Assembly (NCBI GenBank): GCA_017625435.1
Contig: JAGAKX010000011.1
Location: 162,317-226,316 of the forward strand
Direction: 5' to 3'
Origin: Clostridia bacterium
GTDB taxonomy: Bacteria > Bacillota > Clostridia > Oscillospirales > Acutalibacteraceae
DNA length: 64,000 nucleotides
The notes below the pieces were generated by a model, which was not told the origin of the DNA, made no database searches, and was given only the letters and a program-made list of their open reading frames with translations. Shown one piece after another: positions 45,189 to 54,411 of the stretch. How positions within the stretch are numbered: the first letter of the stretch is position 1; each line of letters begins with the position of its first letter. A program made the translations under genes and the position numbers.

Positions 45189-48100
45189 ATGCATACTAAG
45201 CTTATACGGAATTTACTGATTGTTTTTACGGTTTTGTTGGTTTTTGTAAGTGCAGATATTGCAGTATCAGCGCAAGAAGTCAATACGGCGCCTCTTGTTG
45301 CGGATTTAAGTGCATCAAGCAGCACGCGGTATGTGTTTGATCCCGTGAATAATCACACAGACAGCTACATTGTAACGGGAAGTAATTCTGATGCGGAAAT
45401 CATAGTGAAGGGCAGCTGTGATATTACCCTGCGAAACGCTACATTCCGACGGATTCAGGTAGATTATTCTGATAGTTACGATATAAACATAATACTTGAG
45501 GGAACAAATACTATTGATCAATATAACTGGGCAAGTCAGGCAGCGTTGGAGATTTACAGTTCAAACGTTGTCATATACGGCGGGGAAACTGACAGTCTTT
45601 ATGCAAACTCAAAAGCCGTTACCGCATACAGCTCAAGCCATGAACTCGGTGTCTTAACAGTAGAGGGCGGAAATATAACATTCCGATCCTTCGGGGGCGG
45701 AGCACCGTTTCAGACAAATTATATTCAAAACGGAGGAAATGTTACGGTCATTGAAGAAGATTATTCAGAATCCTTTTTGTATGATGTCCAGCTTAATGGC
45801 GGTAGTCTGGAAGTTATAAACAATAGAGCATCGAGCAGAGCAATTTTTATTGGTGACGTGAAACTTAAAAATGGTGTTTCATTGAAGGTATCTGTACCGA
45901 ATATGCCTTATCTTGTTTCCGGACTTATCGGCCTTGCAGATGATGCGGCAGCTGATGATTGTATGTTTGTGAGATTTGATAACAGCTCAGATTTTGTTTA
46001 TCTGAATGATGACAATAACGCACTTGCAGGGAAAAGTTATTTTGAAATTAAGGTTGTTGATCATACACATATTTGCGAAAACGGTATTTGCTACTGCGGA
46101 TTTATATGTGAGCACGATACTGACGGCGGCAACTGCGGAATATGCGGTAAATATATTTATAAGATAGTGCATCAGCCCACAGAGGCGGAACCCTATGTAC
46201 AGCTTAATGACGGAACGAATGCAACATATAAGTGGTACGAAGTAAATTATGCGGAAATAACCGATAAAAGTGACATTCTTTCATGGCAGATTTTCGGAGC
46301 ACCGTTTCCTGACAGCTATTCATACAGTAAGAAAGACGGTTGGACGGGAATACCTTTGTATTATGATGAGGAAAGCGGAGAGAAGTATATATACTATTTT
46401 GTGAAAAACTATAATGCCGGTGAAGAAATTGTTTTGCATTTTTCAACATCCGTTACTTATGCGGAATTGTTTAATGATGAAGATTATATTGAGTTTGAAA
46501 TTACGGGAAATGTTGCCAAGGGTGTTACGGAAAATGCCGGTGATTACGGACTTGTGGTTATAACAGATGGCTCTGAGCCGACGTTAAAGGCTTATGTTAC
46601 GGATGGTGTAAAAACTGTTATTGCCAATGAAACACAGGCTGAGCTTATTGCTCCTTCTTACGGAAGCTACTATATCTGTGAAGTGACTGCAGATGACGGT
46701 AGTATTCTGATAAGCTCCATTCTTGATTTTTCATATAAAATAACTCACCAACCCACAGAAACAGAAACCTACGTGGAGCTGAACTGCTCTGAGGATGCAA
46801 ATTATCAGTGGTATCGGGTAACGGAGGATAGGGAATACATAACAAATGAAAATGCTGATAGTTTTGAAATTTTAGGCGCACCTCCTGAAATTGGCGGCAC
46901 ATATAATGAGGTCGACGGTTGGACACCTGACGAATACGGTTATTATTTTGTTGTATGGCTGAATCAGGGACAGACTCTGACATTCGATTTTTCTGAAATA
47001 CCGTCCGTAATTTATTGTCTTTATTCATCTGTTGCAGGTGATGTTGAAGATGAGCTGATTATTTATTCGGATACATTGATTGCACAAGCAGACGGGTATT
47101 ATGCAATATTTGTTGAGGAATCTACGGCAAAGCTTCAGGCTTGTATCGATAATACCCGAATGGATATATTAAACGGACAGACCGGCAGTAAACTGACTCT
47201 TAATGAAATAGGTAATTTCTTATGTGAGGTAACCTTTAAAAACGGTGCAACTGAAATAAGCGAAACTGTTGCAATGACACATATCCATACGGGCGGAACG
47301 GCTACATGTGTGTCACCTTCCGTTTGTCAGGTTTGTTTTCAGACTTATGGAAGTATTAATGCAGAAGCTCACAAGTGGGATAACGGTGCAATCACAACAA
47401 CTGCGACCTGCAAGGTAATAGGGGTAAAAACCTACACCTGTCTGCACAATTCAAAGCACACCTACACAGAGGACCTCGGACTTAATGCTTCAAATCACGT
47501 TGACACCAAGGATACGGAAGCGGTTGCACCTACCTGCTCTGCAGTAGGTTACACAGCCGGTGTTTACTGTAACGATTGTGAAAGCTACATTTCAGGTCAT
47601 ACTGAAATCCCTGTTGATACAAATGCTCACAAGTGGGACAATGGAACAGTCACAACAACAGCGACCTGTAAGGTAAGCGGAGTGAAGACCTATACCTGTC
47701 AGCACAACGCTTCTCACAAGAAAACAGAAAACCTCGGTGTTAATGTATCTAATCACGTGAACACTAAGACCGTTGCAGCGGTAAAAGCTACTTGCACCAC
47801 AAAAGGCTACACAGCCGGTGTTTACTGTAATGACTGTCAGAAGTACATTTCAGGTCATACTGAAATCCCTGTTGATACAAATGCTCACAAGTGGGACAAC
47901 GGCACAATCACAACAACAGCAACCTGTAAGGTAAGCGGAGAGAAGACCTATACCTGTCAGCACAATTCTGCTCATAAGAAAACAGAAAGCCTCGGTGTCA
48001 ATGCTTCAAATCACGTGAATACCAAGAATGTTGCAGAATTAAAGGCTACTTGCACAACAAAGGGCTACACAGCTGGTGTTTACTGTAATGACTGTCAGAA

Positions 48101-48731
48101 GTACATTTCAGGTCATACTGAAATCCCTGTTGATACAAATGCTCACAAGTGGGACAATGGTACAGTCACAACAGCAACCTGTAAGGTAAACGGAGTGAAG
48201 ACCTACACCTGTCAGCACAATTCTTCTCACAAGAAGACAGAAAAACTCGGTGTCAATGCTTCAAATCACGTTAATACCAAGAATGTTGCAGAAGTAAAGG
48301 CTACTTGCACAACAAAGGGCTCAACCGCAGGTGTTTATTGCAATGATTGTCAGAAATACATCAACGGTCACAAGGAAATCGCAATAAATCCCTCAAATCA
48401 CGTAAATACAAAAACGGTGCCTGAAACTCCTGCAACTTTCGACAAGGTCGGTTATACGGAAGGTGTTTTCTGTAATGACTGTCAGAAATATATCTCAGGG
48501 CATAAGGAAATTCCTGTTCTTATGAATATCGGTGATATAGACGGAAACGGAAAGATTGATGCTACCGATGCAAGGCTTGCACTTCGTGCAGCGGTAGGAC
48601 TTGATACGCTGAGCGATGCACAGAAAAAGTCAGCCGATGTTGATTTTGACGGTCAGGTTACTTCCTCTGATGCTCGTCTTATTCTTCGTGCCGCTGTAGG
48701 TCTTGAAGAACTGAAAAAACGAAATAAATAA
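45189..48731 (+). CDS. Secreted repeat protein with C-terminal dockerin
   Basis: 1180 residues. Signal peptide at 1-28 (LLIVFTVLLVFVSADIAVSA). Residues about 40-290 are beta-rich with Ser/Asn-rich turns, like beta-helix or carbohydrate-binding modules. A Cys cluster (ICYCGFICEHD, CGICGK) lies near 300-325. Two related blocks of about 190 residues begin IVHQPTE (326) and ITHQPTE (518). Four near-identical 86-residue repeats start at 727 (AHKWDNGTVTTTATCKVSG, then YCNDCQKYISGHTEIPVDTN). The end (1117-1176) is a dockerin-like pair of calcium loops, GDIDGNGKIDATDARLALRA and ADVDFDGQVTSSDARLILRA. It may attach to a cohesin scaffold or the cell surface. GGAGG precedes ATG 45189. No catalytic domain is recognised. 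Confidence 0.85.
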   Translation: MHTKLIRNLLIVFTVLLVFVSADIAVSAQEVNTAPLVADLSASSSTRYVFDPVNNHTDSYIVTGSNSDAEIIVKGSCDITLRNATFRRIQVDYSDSYDINIILEGTNTIDQYNWASQAALEIYSSNVVIYGGETDSLYANSKAVTAYSSSHELGVLTVEGGNITFRSFGGGAPFQTNYIQNGGNVTVIEEDYSESFLYDVQLNGGSLEVINNRASSRAIFIGDVKLKNGVSLKVSVPNMPYLVSGLIGLADDAAADDCMFVRFDNSSDFVYLNDDNNALAGKSYFEIKVVDHTHICENGICYCGFICEHDTDGGNCGICGKYIYKIVHQPTEAEPYVQLNDGTNATYKWYEVNYAEITDKSDILSWQIFGAPFPDSYSYSKKDGWTGIPLYYDEESGEKYIYYFVKNYNAGEEIVLHFSTSVTYAELFNDEDYIEFEITGNVAKGVTENAGDYGLVVITDGSEPTLKAYVTDGVKTVIANETQAELIAPSYGSYYICEVTADDGSILISSILDFSYKITHQPTETETYVELNCSEDANYQWYRVTEDREYITNENADSFEILGAPPEIGGTYNEVDGWTPDEYGYYFVVWLNQGQTLTFDFSEIPSVIYCLYSSVAGDVEDELIIYSDTLIAQADGYYAIFVEESTAKLQACIDNTRMDILNGQTGSKLTLNEIGNFLCEVTFKNGATEISETVAMTHIHTGGTATCVSPSVCQVCFQTYGSINAEAHKWDNGAITTTATCKVIGVKTYTCLHNSKHTYTEDLGLNASNHVDTKDTEAVAPTCSAVGYTAGVYCNDCESYISGHTEIPVDTNAHKWDNGTVTTTATCKVSGVKTYTCQHNASHKKTENLGVNVSNHVNTKTVAAVKATCTTKGYTAGVYCNDCQKYISGHTEIPVDTNAHKWDNGTITTTATCKVSGEKTYTCQHNSAHKKTESLGVNASNHVNTKNVAELKATCTTKGYTAGVYCNDCQKYISGHTEIPVDTNAHKWDNGTVTTATCKVNGVKTYTCQHNSSHKKTEKLGVNASNHVNTKNVAEVKATCTTKGSTAGVYCNDCQKYINGHKEIAINPSNHVNTKTVPETPATFDKVGYTEGVFCNDCQKYISGHKEIPVLMNIGDIDGNGKIDATDARLALRAAVGLDTLSDAQKKSADVDFDGQVTSSDARLILRAAVGLEELKKRNK
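47367..48399 (+). repeat. Four in-frame tandem repeats of about 258 bp
   Basis: The repeat beginning GCTCACAAGTGGGA recurs at 47367, 47625, 47883 and 48141, exactly 258 bp apart. Copies two to four are the most similar; copy one is more diverged and copy four lacks one Thr codon. Each encodes an 86-residue unit with a Y-C-x2-D-C pair. Similarity at the DNA level implies recent expansion. Confidence 0.9.
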
Positions 48732-48735
48732 ACGA

Positions 48736-48768
48736 AAAAGGGAGAAGTCCGTGCGGGCTTCTCTCTTA
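48736..48768 (+). terminator. Terminator after dockerin gene
   Basis: Stem AAGGGAGAAGTCC/GGGCTTCTCTCTT with a short loop, right after the stop codon. Confidence 0.75.
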
Positions 48769-48833
48769 AACTTTGCTGATAATAAAATACAGATAAAATC
48801 TTTCAATAAGGCTGTGCCGTTGAGGTTTATATC

Positions 48834-48857
48834 GTAGGGGCGGGGTTGCCCCGCCCG
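48834..48857. repeat. GTAGGGG-type palindromic repeat, left copy
   Basis: GTAGGGGCGGGG ttg CCCCGCCCG, itself a near-perfect hairpin. An inverted copy lies at 48908-48931, so the two flank a 50-bp AT-rich spacer. The rest of the 264-bp gap shows nothing further except a shorter CCCCTAC fragment near 48958-48964. Confidence 0.7.
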
Positions 48858-48907
48858 TCACATAACTTCTGTAACTTTTATTTGTGAAAAATTGCAACTC
48901 TATTGAA

Positions 48908-48931
48908 CGGGCGGGAAAACCCCGCCCCTAC
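48908..48931. repeat. GTAGGGG-type palindromic repeat, right copy (inverted)
   Basis: CGGGCGGG aaaa CCCCGCCCCTAC, the reverse complement of the copy at 48834 except in and near the loop. Confidence 0.7.
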
Positions 48932-48995
48932 CGTACTTTGTTGCCGACCCCTACAAGGGAAATTTATTTTTGTGGGCCGTTGGAAATGTTATATG

Positions 48996-50504
48996 TTATT
49001 TCCAGTCGTATTCAACGATTTTGCCGTCGATTTTCCATTTTGATGGGATTTTTTCTTCATAGATGCCCAGGGGCTCGAATTCGTGGGGCTCTTCACGGTT
49101 AAAGACCTTGTATGCAGTTCTTAAATCCTCTTTACATTCCTCGGGGATTTCGTCCGTGCAGGAGACGAAAAGGGGAGAGTTTGAATAGGACAGAAGCTGC
49201 AGCCACTGTCTGTTTTTCTTCCAGGGGGTCAGGTGATTGAGAATACCCACGCAGTCTGCATCCACCATATAAAATGCCTTGTTCTGCGGTATACGGAAGG
49301 CAAGTGTATTTACGCCCATTTTCGGTGTTCTTTCCCATTCACGGGCACTTGTGTCGTCACCGGTTCTTGCAAGCTCGAAAATACCTGCACCTAAGTGCGA
49401 CACGGTATTACAGCCGATTATGAGCATTTCTCCTGCCGTCTCACGTATTAAATTGTAAAAATCAAGAACAATTTCGGCATTTGTTTTTGTTTTATCGTAA
49501 AAATGCCAGTCCTTTATGTTCGTAATTGTAGCGGTAAGACGGCTTCCGTAATCACCGAAGAGGTCAACGGTTGAAAAATCGTGCTTTATAAGCTCGTAGC
49601 CCCACTCTCTGATTCTCTCAATGTCAGCTCTTAAGTAATCCTGAACATCGGGATGTGTGGGGTCAAGGTACAGTCTTTCACCCTCACGGAGAATTCTCAT
49701 TTCAGGTGTTATTGCCGTATCCTTGTTGTGAAGGGGACGAAGCCATATTCCGGGGCGCACGCCCATTTCCTTTATTTCGGTTGCTAACTTTTTCATATCT
49801 CCGAATTTTTCATTGGGGTACCAGGGACCCTCCGTGTCATTAACTGACCAGCAGTCGTCAACAACCTCAAAGGGAGGATTTGAGATACCCTTTGAAAGGT
49901 CTGCCTGAAGACGTGCATCGGAAATAATCTGCTCGTAGCAGCTGTCGCCATAGGCATAATACCAGTTGTTTCCGCCGTAGATTTTCTCCTTGGGGAGTCG
50001 GGGAGCGGGACACATTTTTTTGCAGAAATCGTGAAGATTCGTGAAGATTTCCGCACCGGCATATTCCTCATAAATAAAGGTTGCCGCAAGAAGCCTTCTT
50101 CCGCCGAGATGCACACCGCTGCCACCGTTTCTGACGTCAACCAATGCCGTGATTCCGTCTTTATCATAACGGAAGCTTACAAATGAATTGCATCCCGTTT
50201 TCACCCCGAAGCAGAAGGATGTTTTCTTGTCCGTAGCAATAAAATACCAGGGCATATATCTGTCGTTTTCGGGAAGACTCTTGAATTCAAGGTCACCGTA
50301 GCTTCTTTCCCACACGTCACCGAGGATAAAAATATCATCCCTTACGGGAGCGGACCAGTAAAGCTCAATAAATTCGGGCTTATCTTCCTTTGCTTCAAGG
50401 TATAAGTCCAGCTCATTCCCCCGGGGGATAATTTCAGCCTTTGTGTCGGTTATGCCGTTTTCGCATATAAGCTTTACAGAATGTTTACTGATATCAAATT
50501 TCAT
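48996..50504 (-). CDS. Clan GH-D glycoside hydrolase (alpha-galactosidase-like)
   Basis: About 502 residues. An N-terminal beta-sandwich (1-190) leads to a TIM barrel: GGNNWYYAYGDSCYEQIISD near 180, FEVVDDCWSVNDTEGPWYPN near 214, MGVRPGIWLRPL near 250, ELIKHDFSTVDLFG near 303 (K-x-D nucleophile region) and ARTGDDTSAREWERTP near 382 (acid/base D-D pair, as in the R-x-SDD of GH27/GH36). This supports a GH36-like alpha-galactosidase or relative; at about 500 residues it is shorter than classical GH36. There is no signal peptide, so it should act in the cytoplasm. ATG 50504 follows GGGG; ATG 50522 is an alternative. Confidence 0.78.
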   Translation of the reverse strand: MKFDISKHSVKLICENGITDTKAEIIPRGNELDLYLEAKEDKPEFIELYWSAPVRDDIFILGDVWERSYGDLEFKSLPENDRYMPWYFIATDKKTSFCFGVKTGCNSFVSFRYDKDGITALVDVRNGGSGVHLGGRRLLAATFIYEEYAGAEIFTNLHDFCKKMCPAPRLPKEKIYGGNNWYYAYGDSCYEQIISDARLQADLSKGISNPPFEVVDDCWSVNDTEGPWYPNEKFGDMKKLATEIKEMGVRPGIWLRPLHNKDTAITPEMRILREGERLYLDPTHPDVQDYLRADIERIREWGYELIKHDFSTVDLFGDYGSRLTATITNIKDWHFYDKTKTNAEIVLDFYNLIRETAGEMLIIGCNTVSHLGAGIFELARTGDDTSAREWERTPKMGVNTLAFRIPQNKAFYMVDADCVGILNHLTPWKKNRQWLQLLSYSNSPLFVSCTDEIPEECKEDLRTAYKVFNREEPHEFEPLGIYEEKIPSKWKIDGKIVEYDWK

Positions 50505-50637
50505 AAAATTACCCCGTTTCATTTTTGTCTTACAGGAATATTATGCATTAAAGCAGAAGTTTTCGCAAGTGTTTTATTCTCTGCAGAAAAATTTGCAAAA
50601 AAATGTCTTTAAGGAGCCTTATATTTCATTATGTCTA

Positions 50638-50666
50638 TTGACATTTTCGGGGAATATTAATATTAT
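50638..50666 (+). promoter_or_regulatory. Promoter of murC
   Basis: Consensus TTGACA (50638-50643), a 17-bp spacer, and TATTAT (50661-50666), about 45 bp before the start. Confidence 0.75.
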
Positions 50667-50710
50667 ATATTAGTTAAAACTCATTCTGATTTTAAGAAAA
50701 GGTGAAAACT

Positions 50711-52090
50711 TTGTTCGATATAGATAAATTACTCGAAACCGTTAAAAGAATTCATTTTATCGGTATCGGCGGAGCAGGTATGTGCCCTCTTGCCGAAATT
50801 TTACATTCAAAGGGCTATCAGCTTTCAGGCTCCGATAATAACGAAACAGATACATTACAGAGAATAAGAAATCTCGGTATTCCCGTAGTTCTCGGTCAGA
50901 AGGCTGAGAATATAGGCGATGCGGAAATGGTTGTTTTTACAGCCGCTCTTTTACCCGATAATCCCGAGCTTGTAGCAGCCCGTGAAAAGGGTGTTCCTAC
51001 ATTTGAACGCTCAAAGCTTTTCGGTGCAATTACAAGAAAATTCGGTTCCTGTGTGGGTGTGTGCGGAACTCACGGTAAAACCACCGCAACCTCAATGCTC
51101 ACTCACGTTCTTCTCAAGTGTGAAATTGACACATCCGCTGTTATCGGCGGAAAGCTTCCCCTTATAGGAGCTAACGGCAGGGTAGGAACGGAAGACCTTC
51201 TTGTGTGCGAGGCATGCGAATTTGCAAACACCTTCCTTGACCTTTCCCCCTCGGTTGCTCTTCTTCTGAATGTAGATGCGGACCATCTTGAATTCTTCAA
51301 GACTATGGATAACCTTATTGCCGCATTCGGTAAATTCTGCTCTCTTGCAAGAGATGTTGTGATTTTTAACGGTGACGATGAAAAGTCCCGTATAGCTGTA
51401 AGTCAGGCAGGGGAAAAGAAGCTTATTACCTTCGGTTTTTCCTCTGATAATGACTGGTATCCCGAGAATATTTCCTATAACCGCGGTGCATTTCCGTGCT
51501 TTGATTTAATGCACAAGGGTGAAAATCTCGGAAGAGTAAATCTTCTTGTGCCCGGTAAGCACAATATAATCAACGCCGTTGCCGCTCTTGCTACCGCAGA
51601 TTATCTCGGTGCAGATATGAAAAAAGCTGTTGAAGCAATCGCTTCCTTCGGCGGTGCCGGCAGACGCTTTGAGATTCTCGGTGAATTTGACGGTATAACA
51701 GTAGCAGATGACTATGCACACCATCCTGCAGAGCTTAAGGTAACCCTTGACGCCGCAATGAAGATGGAATACAATAACGTATGGGCAGTTTTTCAGCCCT
51801 TTACCTTCTCAAGAACCTATATGCTTCTTGATGATTTTGCTGAGGTCCTTAAAATTGCCGACAAGGTAGTGCTTACGGAGATTATGGGCTCCCGTGAAAT
51901 CAATACCTATGATATCCACACGGAGCAGTTAGCCTCGAAAATTGAAGGCTCAGTATGGTTCGAAAGCTTTGATACAATAGCACAGTATCTTTATGATAAC
52001 GTAAAGTCAGGTGATCTTGTAATCACCCTCGGCTGCGGCGACGTTTACAAAATCGCAAAGAAGCTTATAAAGCTGTACGAAGCAAAATAA
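50711..52090 (+). CDS. murC: UDP-N-acetylmuramate--L-alanine ligase
   Basis: First Mur ligase, adds L-Ala to UDP-MurNAc. About 459 residues. The N-terminal Rossmann motif IHFIGIGGAGMCPLAEIL, ATP loop VCGTHGKTTATSMLTHVL near 115, NVDADHLEFF near 190, GRRFEILGEFDGITVADDYA then HHPAEL near 320, and FQPFTFSRT near 360. The frame opens with GTG 50702, but that codon lies inside the AAGGTG ribosome site. TTG 50711, six bases after it, is the likely start. The gene stands alone with its own promoter and terminator, some 33 kb from the dcw cluster. Confidence 0.95.
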   Translation: MFDIDKLLETVKRIHFIGIGGAGMCPLAEILHSKGYQLSGSDNNETDTLQRIRNLGIPVVLGQKAENIGDAEMVVFTAALLPDNPELVAAREKGVPTFERSKLFGAITRKFGSCVGVCGTHGKTTATSMLTHVLLKCEIDTSAVIGGKLPLIGANGRVGTEDLLVCEACEFANTFLDLSPSVALLLNVDADHLEFFKTMDNLIAAFGKFCSLARDVVIFNGDDEKSRIAVSQAGEKKLITFGFSSDNDWYPENISYNRGAFPCFDLMHKGENLGRVNLLVPGKHNIINAVAALATADYLGADMKKAVEAIASFGGAGRRFEILGEFDGITVADDYAHHPAELKVTLDAAMKMEYNNVWAVFQPFTFSRTYMLLDDFAEVLKIADKVVLTEIMGSREINTYDIHTEQLASKIEGSVWFESFDTIAQYLYDNVKSGDLVITLGCGDVYKIAKKLIKLYEAK

Positions 52091-52094
52091 AGAT

Positions 52095-52122
52095 AAAAGG
52101 TCGGTTTCCCCGGCCTTTTTTG
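52095..52122 (+). terminator. Terminator after murC
   Basis: Stem AAAAGGTCGG/CCGGCCTTTT with a five-base loop, continuing in TTTTTTG. Confidence 0.88.
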
Positions 52123-52124
52123 TA

Positions 52125-52154
52125 TTGTCTTCTTTGTTAAATATGTGGTATAAT
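52125..52154 (+). promoter_or_regulatory. Promoter of the 451-residue protein gene
   Basis: TTGTCT at 52125-52130, an 18-bp spacer, and TATAAT at 52149-52154. Confidence 0.55.
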
Positions 52155-52188
52155 CAAACGTGAAAAATATAACAGCTGGGGTGATGTC

Positions 52189-53544
52189 GTGAAATATAAG
52201 GAAAAACTACTCTGGATACTTGACAAAACAGATCGAGAATCTGATGACAACGGGTATCAGGAAAATATAGATTTTGTTCATTCTCTCGGTAAAAAGTGTG
52301 ATTGTGTCGGTTGGAGTGAGCTTGATATGGACGAGCCTGATGCACACGGTGTGCTTGAAAGAATTGAGAGCTTTTGTAAGGAGCGCGGTTACCGTGCACG
52401 GGGCTGGTACGAAAGAGTATATACTGATGTTGAGAGTGATTGGTATGAAATTAAAAATGAGCCATTCAGAGATGGTACCGTTGTTGATATAATTACAATA
52501 AAGGCTCAGAACGGTGATGATTTACATCATAATGTAATAAACGCATATCGGGAACTGAATGTTGCTCCTAAAGGTTTTTGGAAGGTATGCGTGCCTGACA
52601 GATTCAGAAAAGCCTGTACAGAAAACGGAATTACGGATGTTGAATTCTGTTGGGTAAAGGATAAAGGAAGATATGAAGCCGAGCAGTACTTTTATATTTA
52701 TCCTGAACGGTATATTCCCCGTATTATATACGACAGAAGCATAAGGCAGAATCAGACAGAAAGATTGCGGATACTCGGAGGTACGCTACCGAAAATTGCC
52801 TCTGTTTTTTACAATCTGGAGCATATTCAGCTTCAGGACTGTTTTTTGAAGGAGGATATGCCGTCAGACGGTATAGCTTATGTTTACTGTCCGTCTGCTT
52901 ATGATTTCTGCGGGCGGTATAAGATTCTGATACATAAAAATACCGCGGAAATTCTTATAAAAGAAAAGGCTCTTTCGAGTGCAGATATTGTTCCTGTCTG
53001 CGTTGTGGAAAAATGCCCCGAAGGATATGATTTTGATATAACGGAAAGAGAGGCAATTCCTTTTACCGAGTATATTGAAAAAAACTTCTCGGAATACGAA
53101 GGGCTGAAAGCAAAGGGCAGACCTGAGTATAATGTCAAGGATAAAGAAGCATTGTTGTTTTTCAGAAAAACAAAGGGTGAAAGAAAGGCAGATTTCTCAA
53201 AAGGTCTCAGTAAAAAATATGCAGAGCAAATAACAGATTCTTTTTACAAAACATTGTTGCCTTATTACGGTGTAAGCAACGGCGGTCAGTTGTCCGATGA
53301 ATATACGTTTTTATCATATTCCGAATCATTAAAGGCAACGGATGAGTTCTTTGAAAGTCTGAAAAAAGAGGAGCTGCTGACGGAAGTGCCTTGCGGTGCG
53401 GTTATTGTAAGCTGTGCTGACGGTGATTCGGTTCTTATTACCGAATCAGAAAGAATAATTCGTTGGAGCCACGAGGCCCCTGAAATTGTGTGCGAATGGC
53501 AGAGTATCGCAAAATTCTTTGTTAATGCTCTTAATGATTTCTGA
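52189..53544 (+). CDS. Unrecognised 451-residue protein, possible SUKH-like C-terminus
   Basis: Soluble protein with no signal peptide or membrane helix. The N-terminal 300 residues are rich in aromatic and charged residues (ERGYRARGWYERVYTDVESD, YEAEQYFYIYPERYIPRIIY) and match nothing I know. The last 70 residues, with DEFFESLKKEELLTEVPCGA then VIVSCADGDSVLITESERII and IVCEWQSIAKFFVNAL, resemble the end of SMI1/KNR4 (SUKH) folds, a superfamily common among toxin immunity proteins. This is a weak, pattern-level impression. The start is GTG 52189 after GGGGTGAT. Monocistronic, with its own promoter and terminator. Confidence 0.7.
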   Translation: MKYKEKLLWILDKTDRESDDNGYQENIDFVHSLGKKCDCVGWSELDMDEPDAHGVLERIESFCKERGYRARGWYERVYTDVESDWYEIKNEPFRDGTVVDIITIKAQNGDDLHHNVINAYRELNVAPKGFWKVCVPDRFRKACTENGITDVEFCWVKDKGRYEAEQYFYIYPERYIPRIIYDRSIRQNQTERLRILGGTLPKIASVFYNLEHIQLQDCFLKEDMPSDGIAYVYCPSAYDFCGRYKILIHKNTAEILIKEKALSSADIVPVCVVEKCPEGYDFDITEREAIPFTEYIEKNFSEYEGLKAKGRPEYNVKDKEALLFFRKTKGERKADFSKGLSKKYAEQITDSFYKTLLPYYGVSNGGQLSDEYTFLSYSESLKATDEFFESLKKEELLTEVPCGAVIVSCADGDSVLITESERIIRWSHEAPEIVCEWQSIAKFFVNALNDF

Positions 53545-53554
53545 AAATATTATT

Positions 53555-53587
53555 AAAGGCTGTTCTGCCTAAGAACAGCTTTTTTAT
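53555..53587 (+). terminator. Terminator after the 451-residue protein gene
   Basis: Stem AAAGGCTGTTCT/AGAACAGCTTT with one bulged G and loop GCCTA, then TTTTTATTTT. Confidence 0.85.
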
Positions 53588-53655
53588 TTTTATGTCAACA
53601 AATTACATTTGTCCGATAATATGAAAATGAGAGTCTTTATCGGAGGTGATTTGTT

Positions 53656-54411
53656 TTGATATTTCTGACTGTGAGAGGAATTCTCTATCCTTTTCTGGGA
53701 ACTGTTCTCGGAAGTGCCTTTGTGCTTTTTACCCGTCATACTCCCACCGTGCGGTTTATGTCGGTTCTTGACAGCCTTGCGGCAGGAATTATGTGTGCCG
53801 CTTCATTTTTCAGCCTTATTCTTCCTGCGGTAAATCAGGGGGATGCACAAGGCGGTTTCGCAAAGCTTTCCTGCAGTATCGGTTTTTTTACGGGAATAGT
53901 TTTCTTTGTTCTGACGGATAAGCTTCTGAAAAAATATTTATCTCACAAGGATGTTTCGGGCAATAAGCTTTTTCTTGCCGTGTCTCTTCATAACATTCCC
54001 GAGGGAATGGCTGTCGGTGTCGTGTATGCAGGTCTTCTTGCGGGAGATTCTGTTATCGGTACCGCAGGGGCACTGACTTTGTCACTCGGTATTGCAATGC
54101 AGAATATTCCCGAGGGGGCAATTATTTCCCTTCCCTTAAAAGCCAGAGGAAAGAAAACAAAAACGGCATTTCTCTGCGGTACCGTATCGGGTGTTGCAGA
54201 GCTTGCCGCTGCTGTTATTACCTTGTTCCTTTCGGGCTTTATATATACTCTTCTGCCTTTTTCGCTGTGCTTTGCCGCAGGAGCTATGTTTTATGTCGTT
54301 CTGCGTGAGCTTTCCGTGAATTTCACCGACAGAAAAACTGCCGATGTGTCCCTTTGCTTTTTTGCTGTTGGCTTTGTTATTATGATGCTTCTTGATACTT
54401 ACCTTGGATGA
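53656..54411 (+). CDS. ZIP-family metal transporter
   Basis: 251 residues, about eight transmembrane helices. The ZIP signature is present twice in the usual places: SLHNIPEGMAVGVVYAG (helix IV, near 115) and AMQNIPEGAIISLPLKARG (helix V, near 150), whose His, Asn and Glu residues form the metal site. It probably imports zinc or other divalent cations across the membrane, as ZupT-like proteins do. The start is TTG 53656 with GGAGGTG seven bases upstream. Its stop codon abuts that of the convergent ylmH with no bases between them. Confidence 0.9.
   Translation: MIFLTVRGILYPFLGTVLGSAFVLFTRHTPTVRFMSVLDSLAAGIMCAASFFSLILPAVNQGDAQGGFAKLSCSIGFFTGIVFFVLTDKLLKKYLSHKDVSGNKLFLAVSLHNIPEGMAVGVVYAGLLAGDSVIGTAGALTLSLGIAMQNIPEGAIISLPLKARGKKTKTAFLCGTVSGVAELAAAVITLFLSGFIYTLLPFSLCFAAGAMFYVVLRELSVNFTDRKTADVSLCFFAVGFVIMMLLDTYLG

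Noticed and set aside
47367..48399. CRISPR or mobile repeats in the dockerin gene
   Set aside because: The 258-bp repeats are in frame and encode repeated protein modules.
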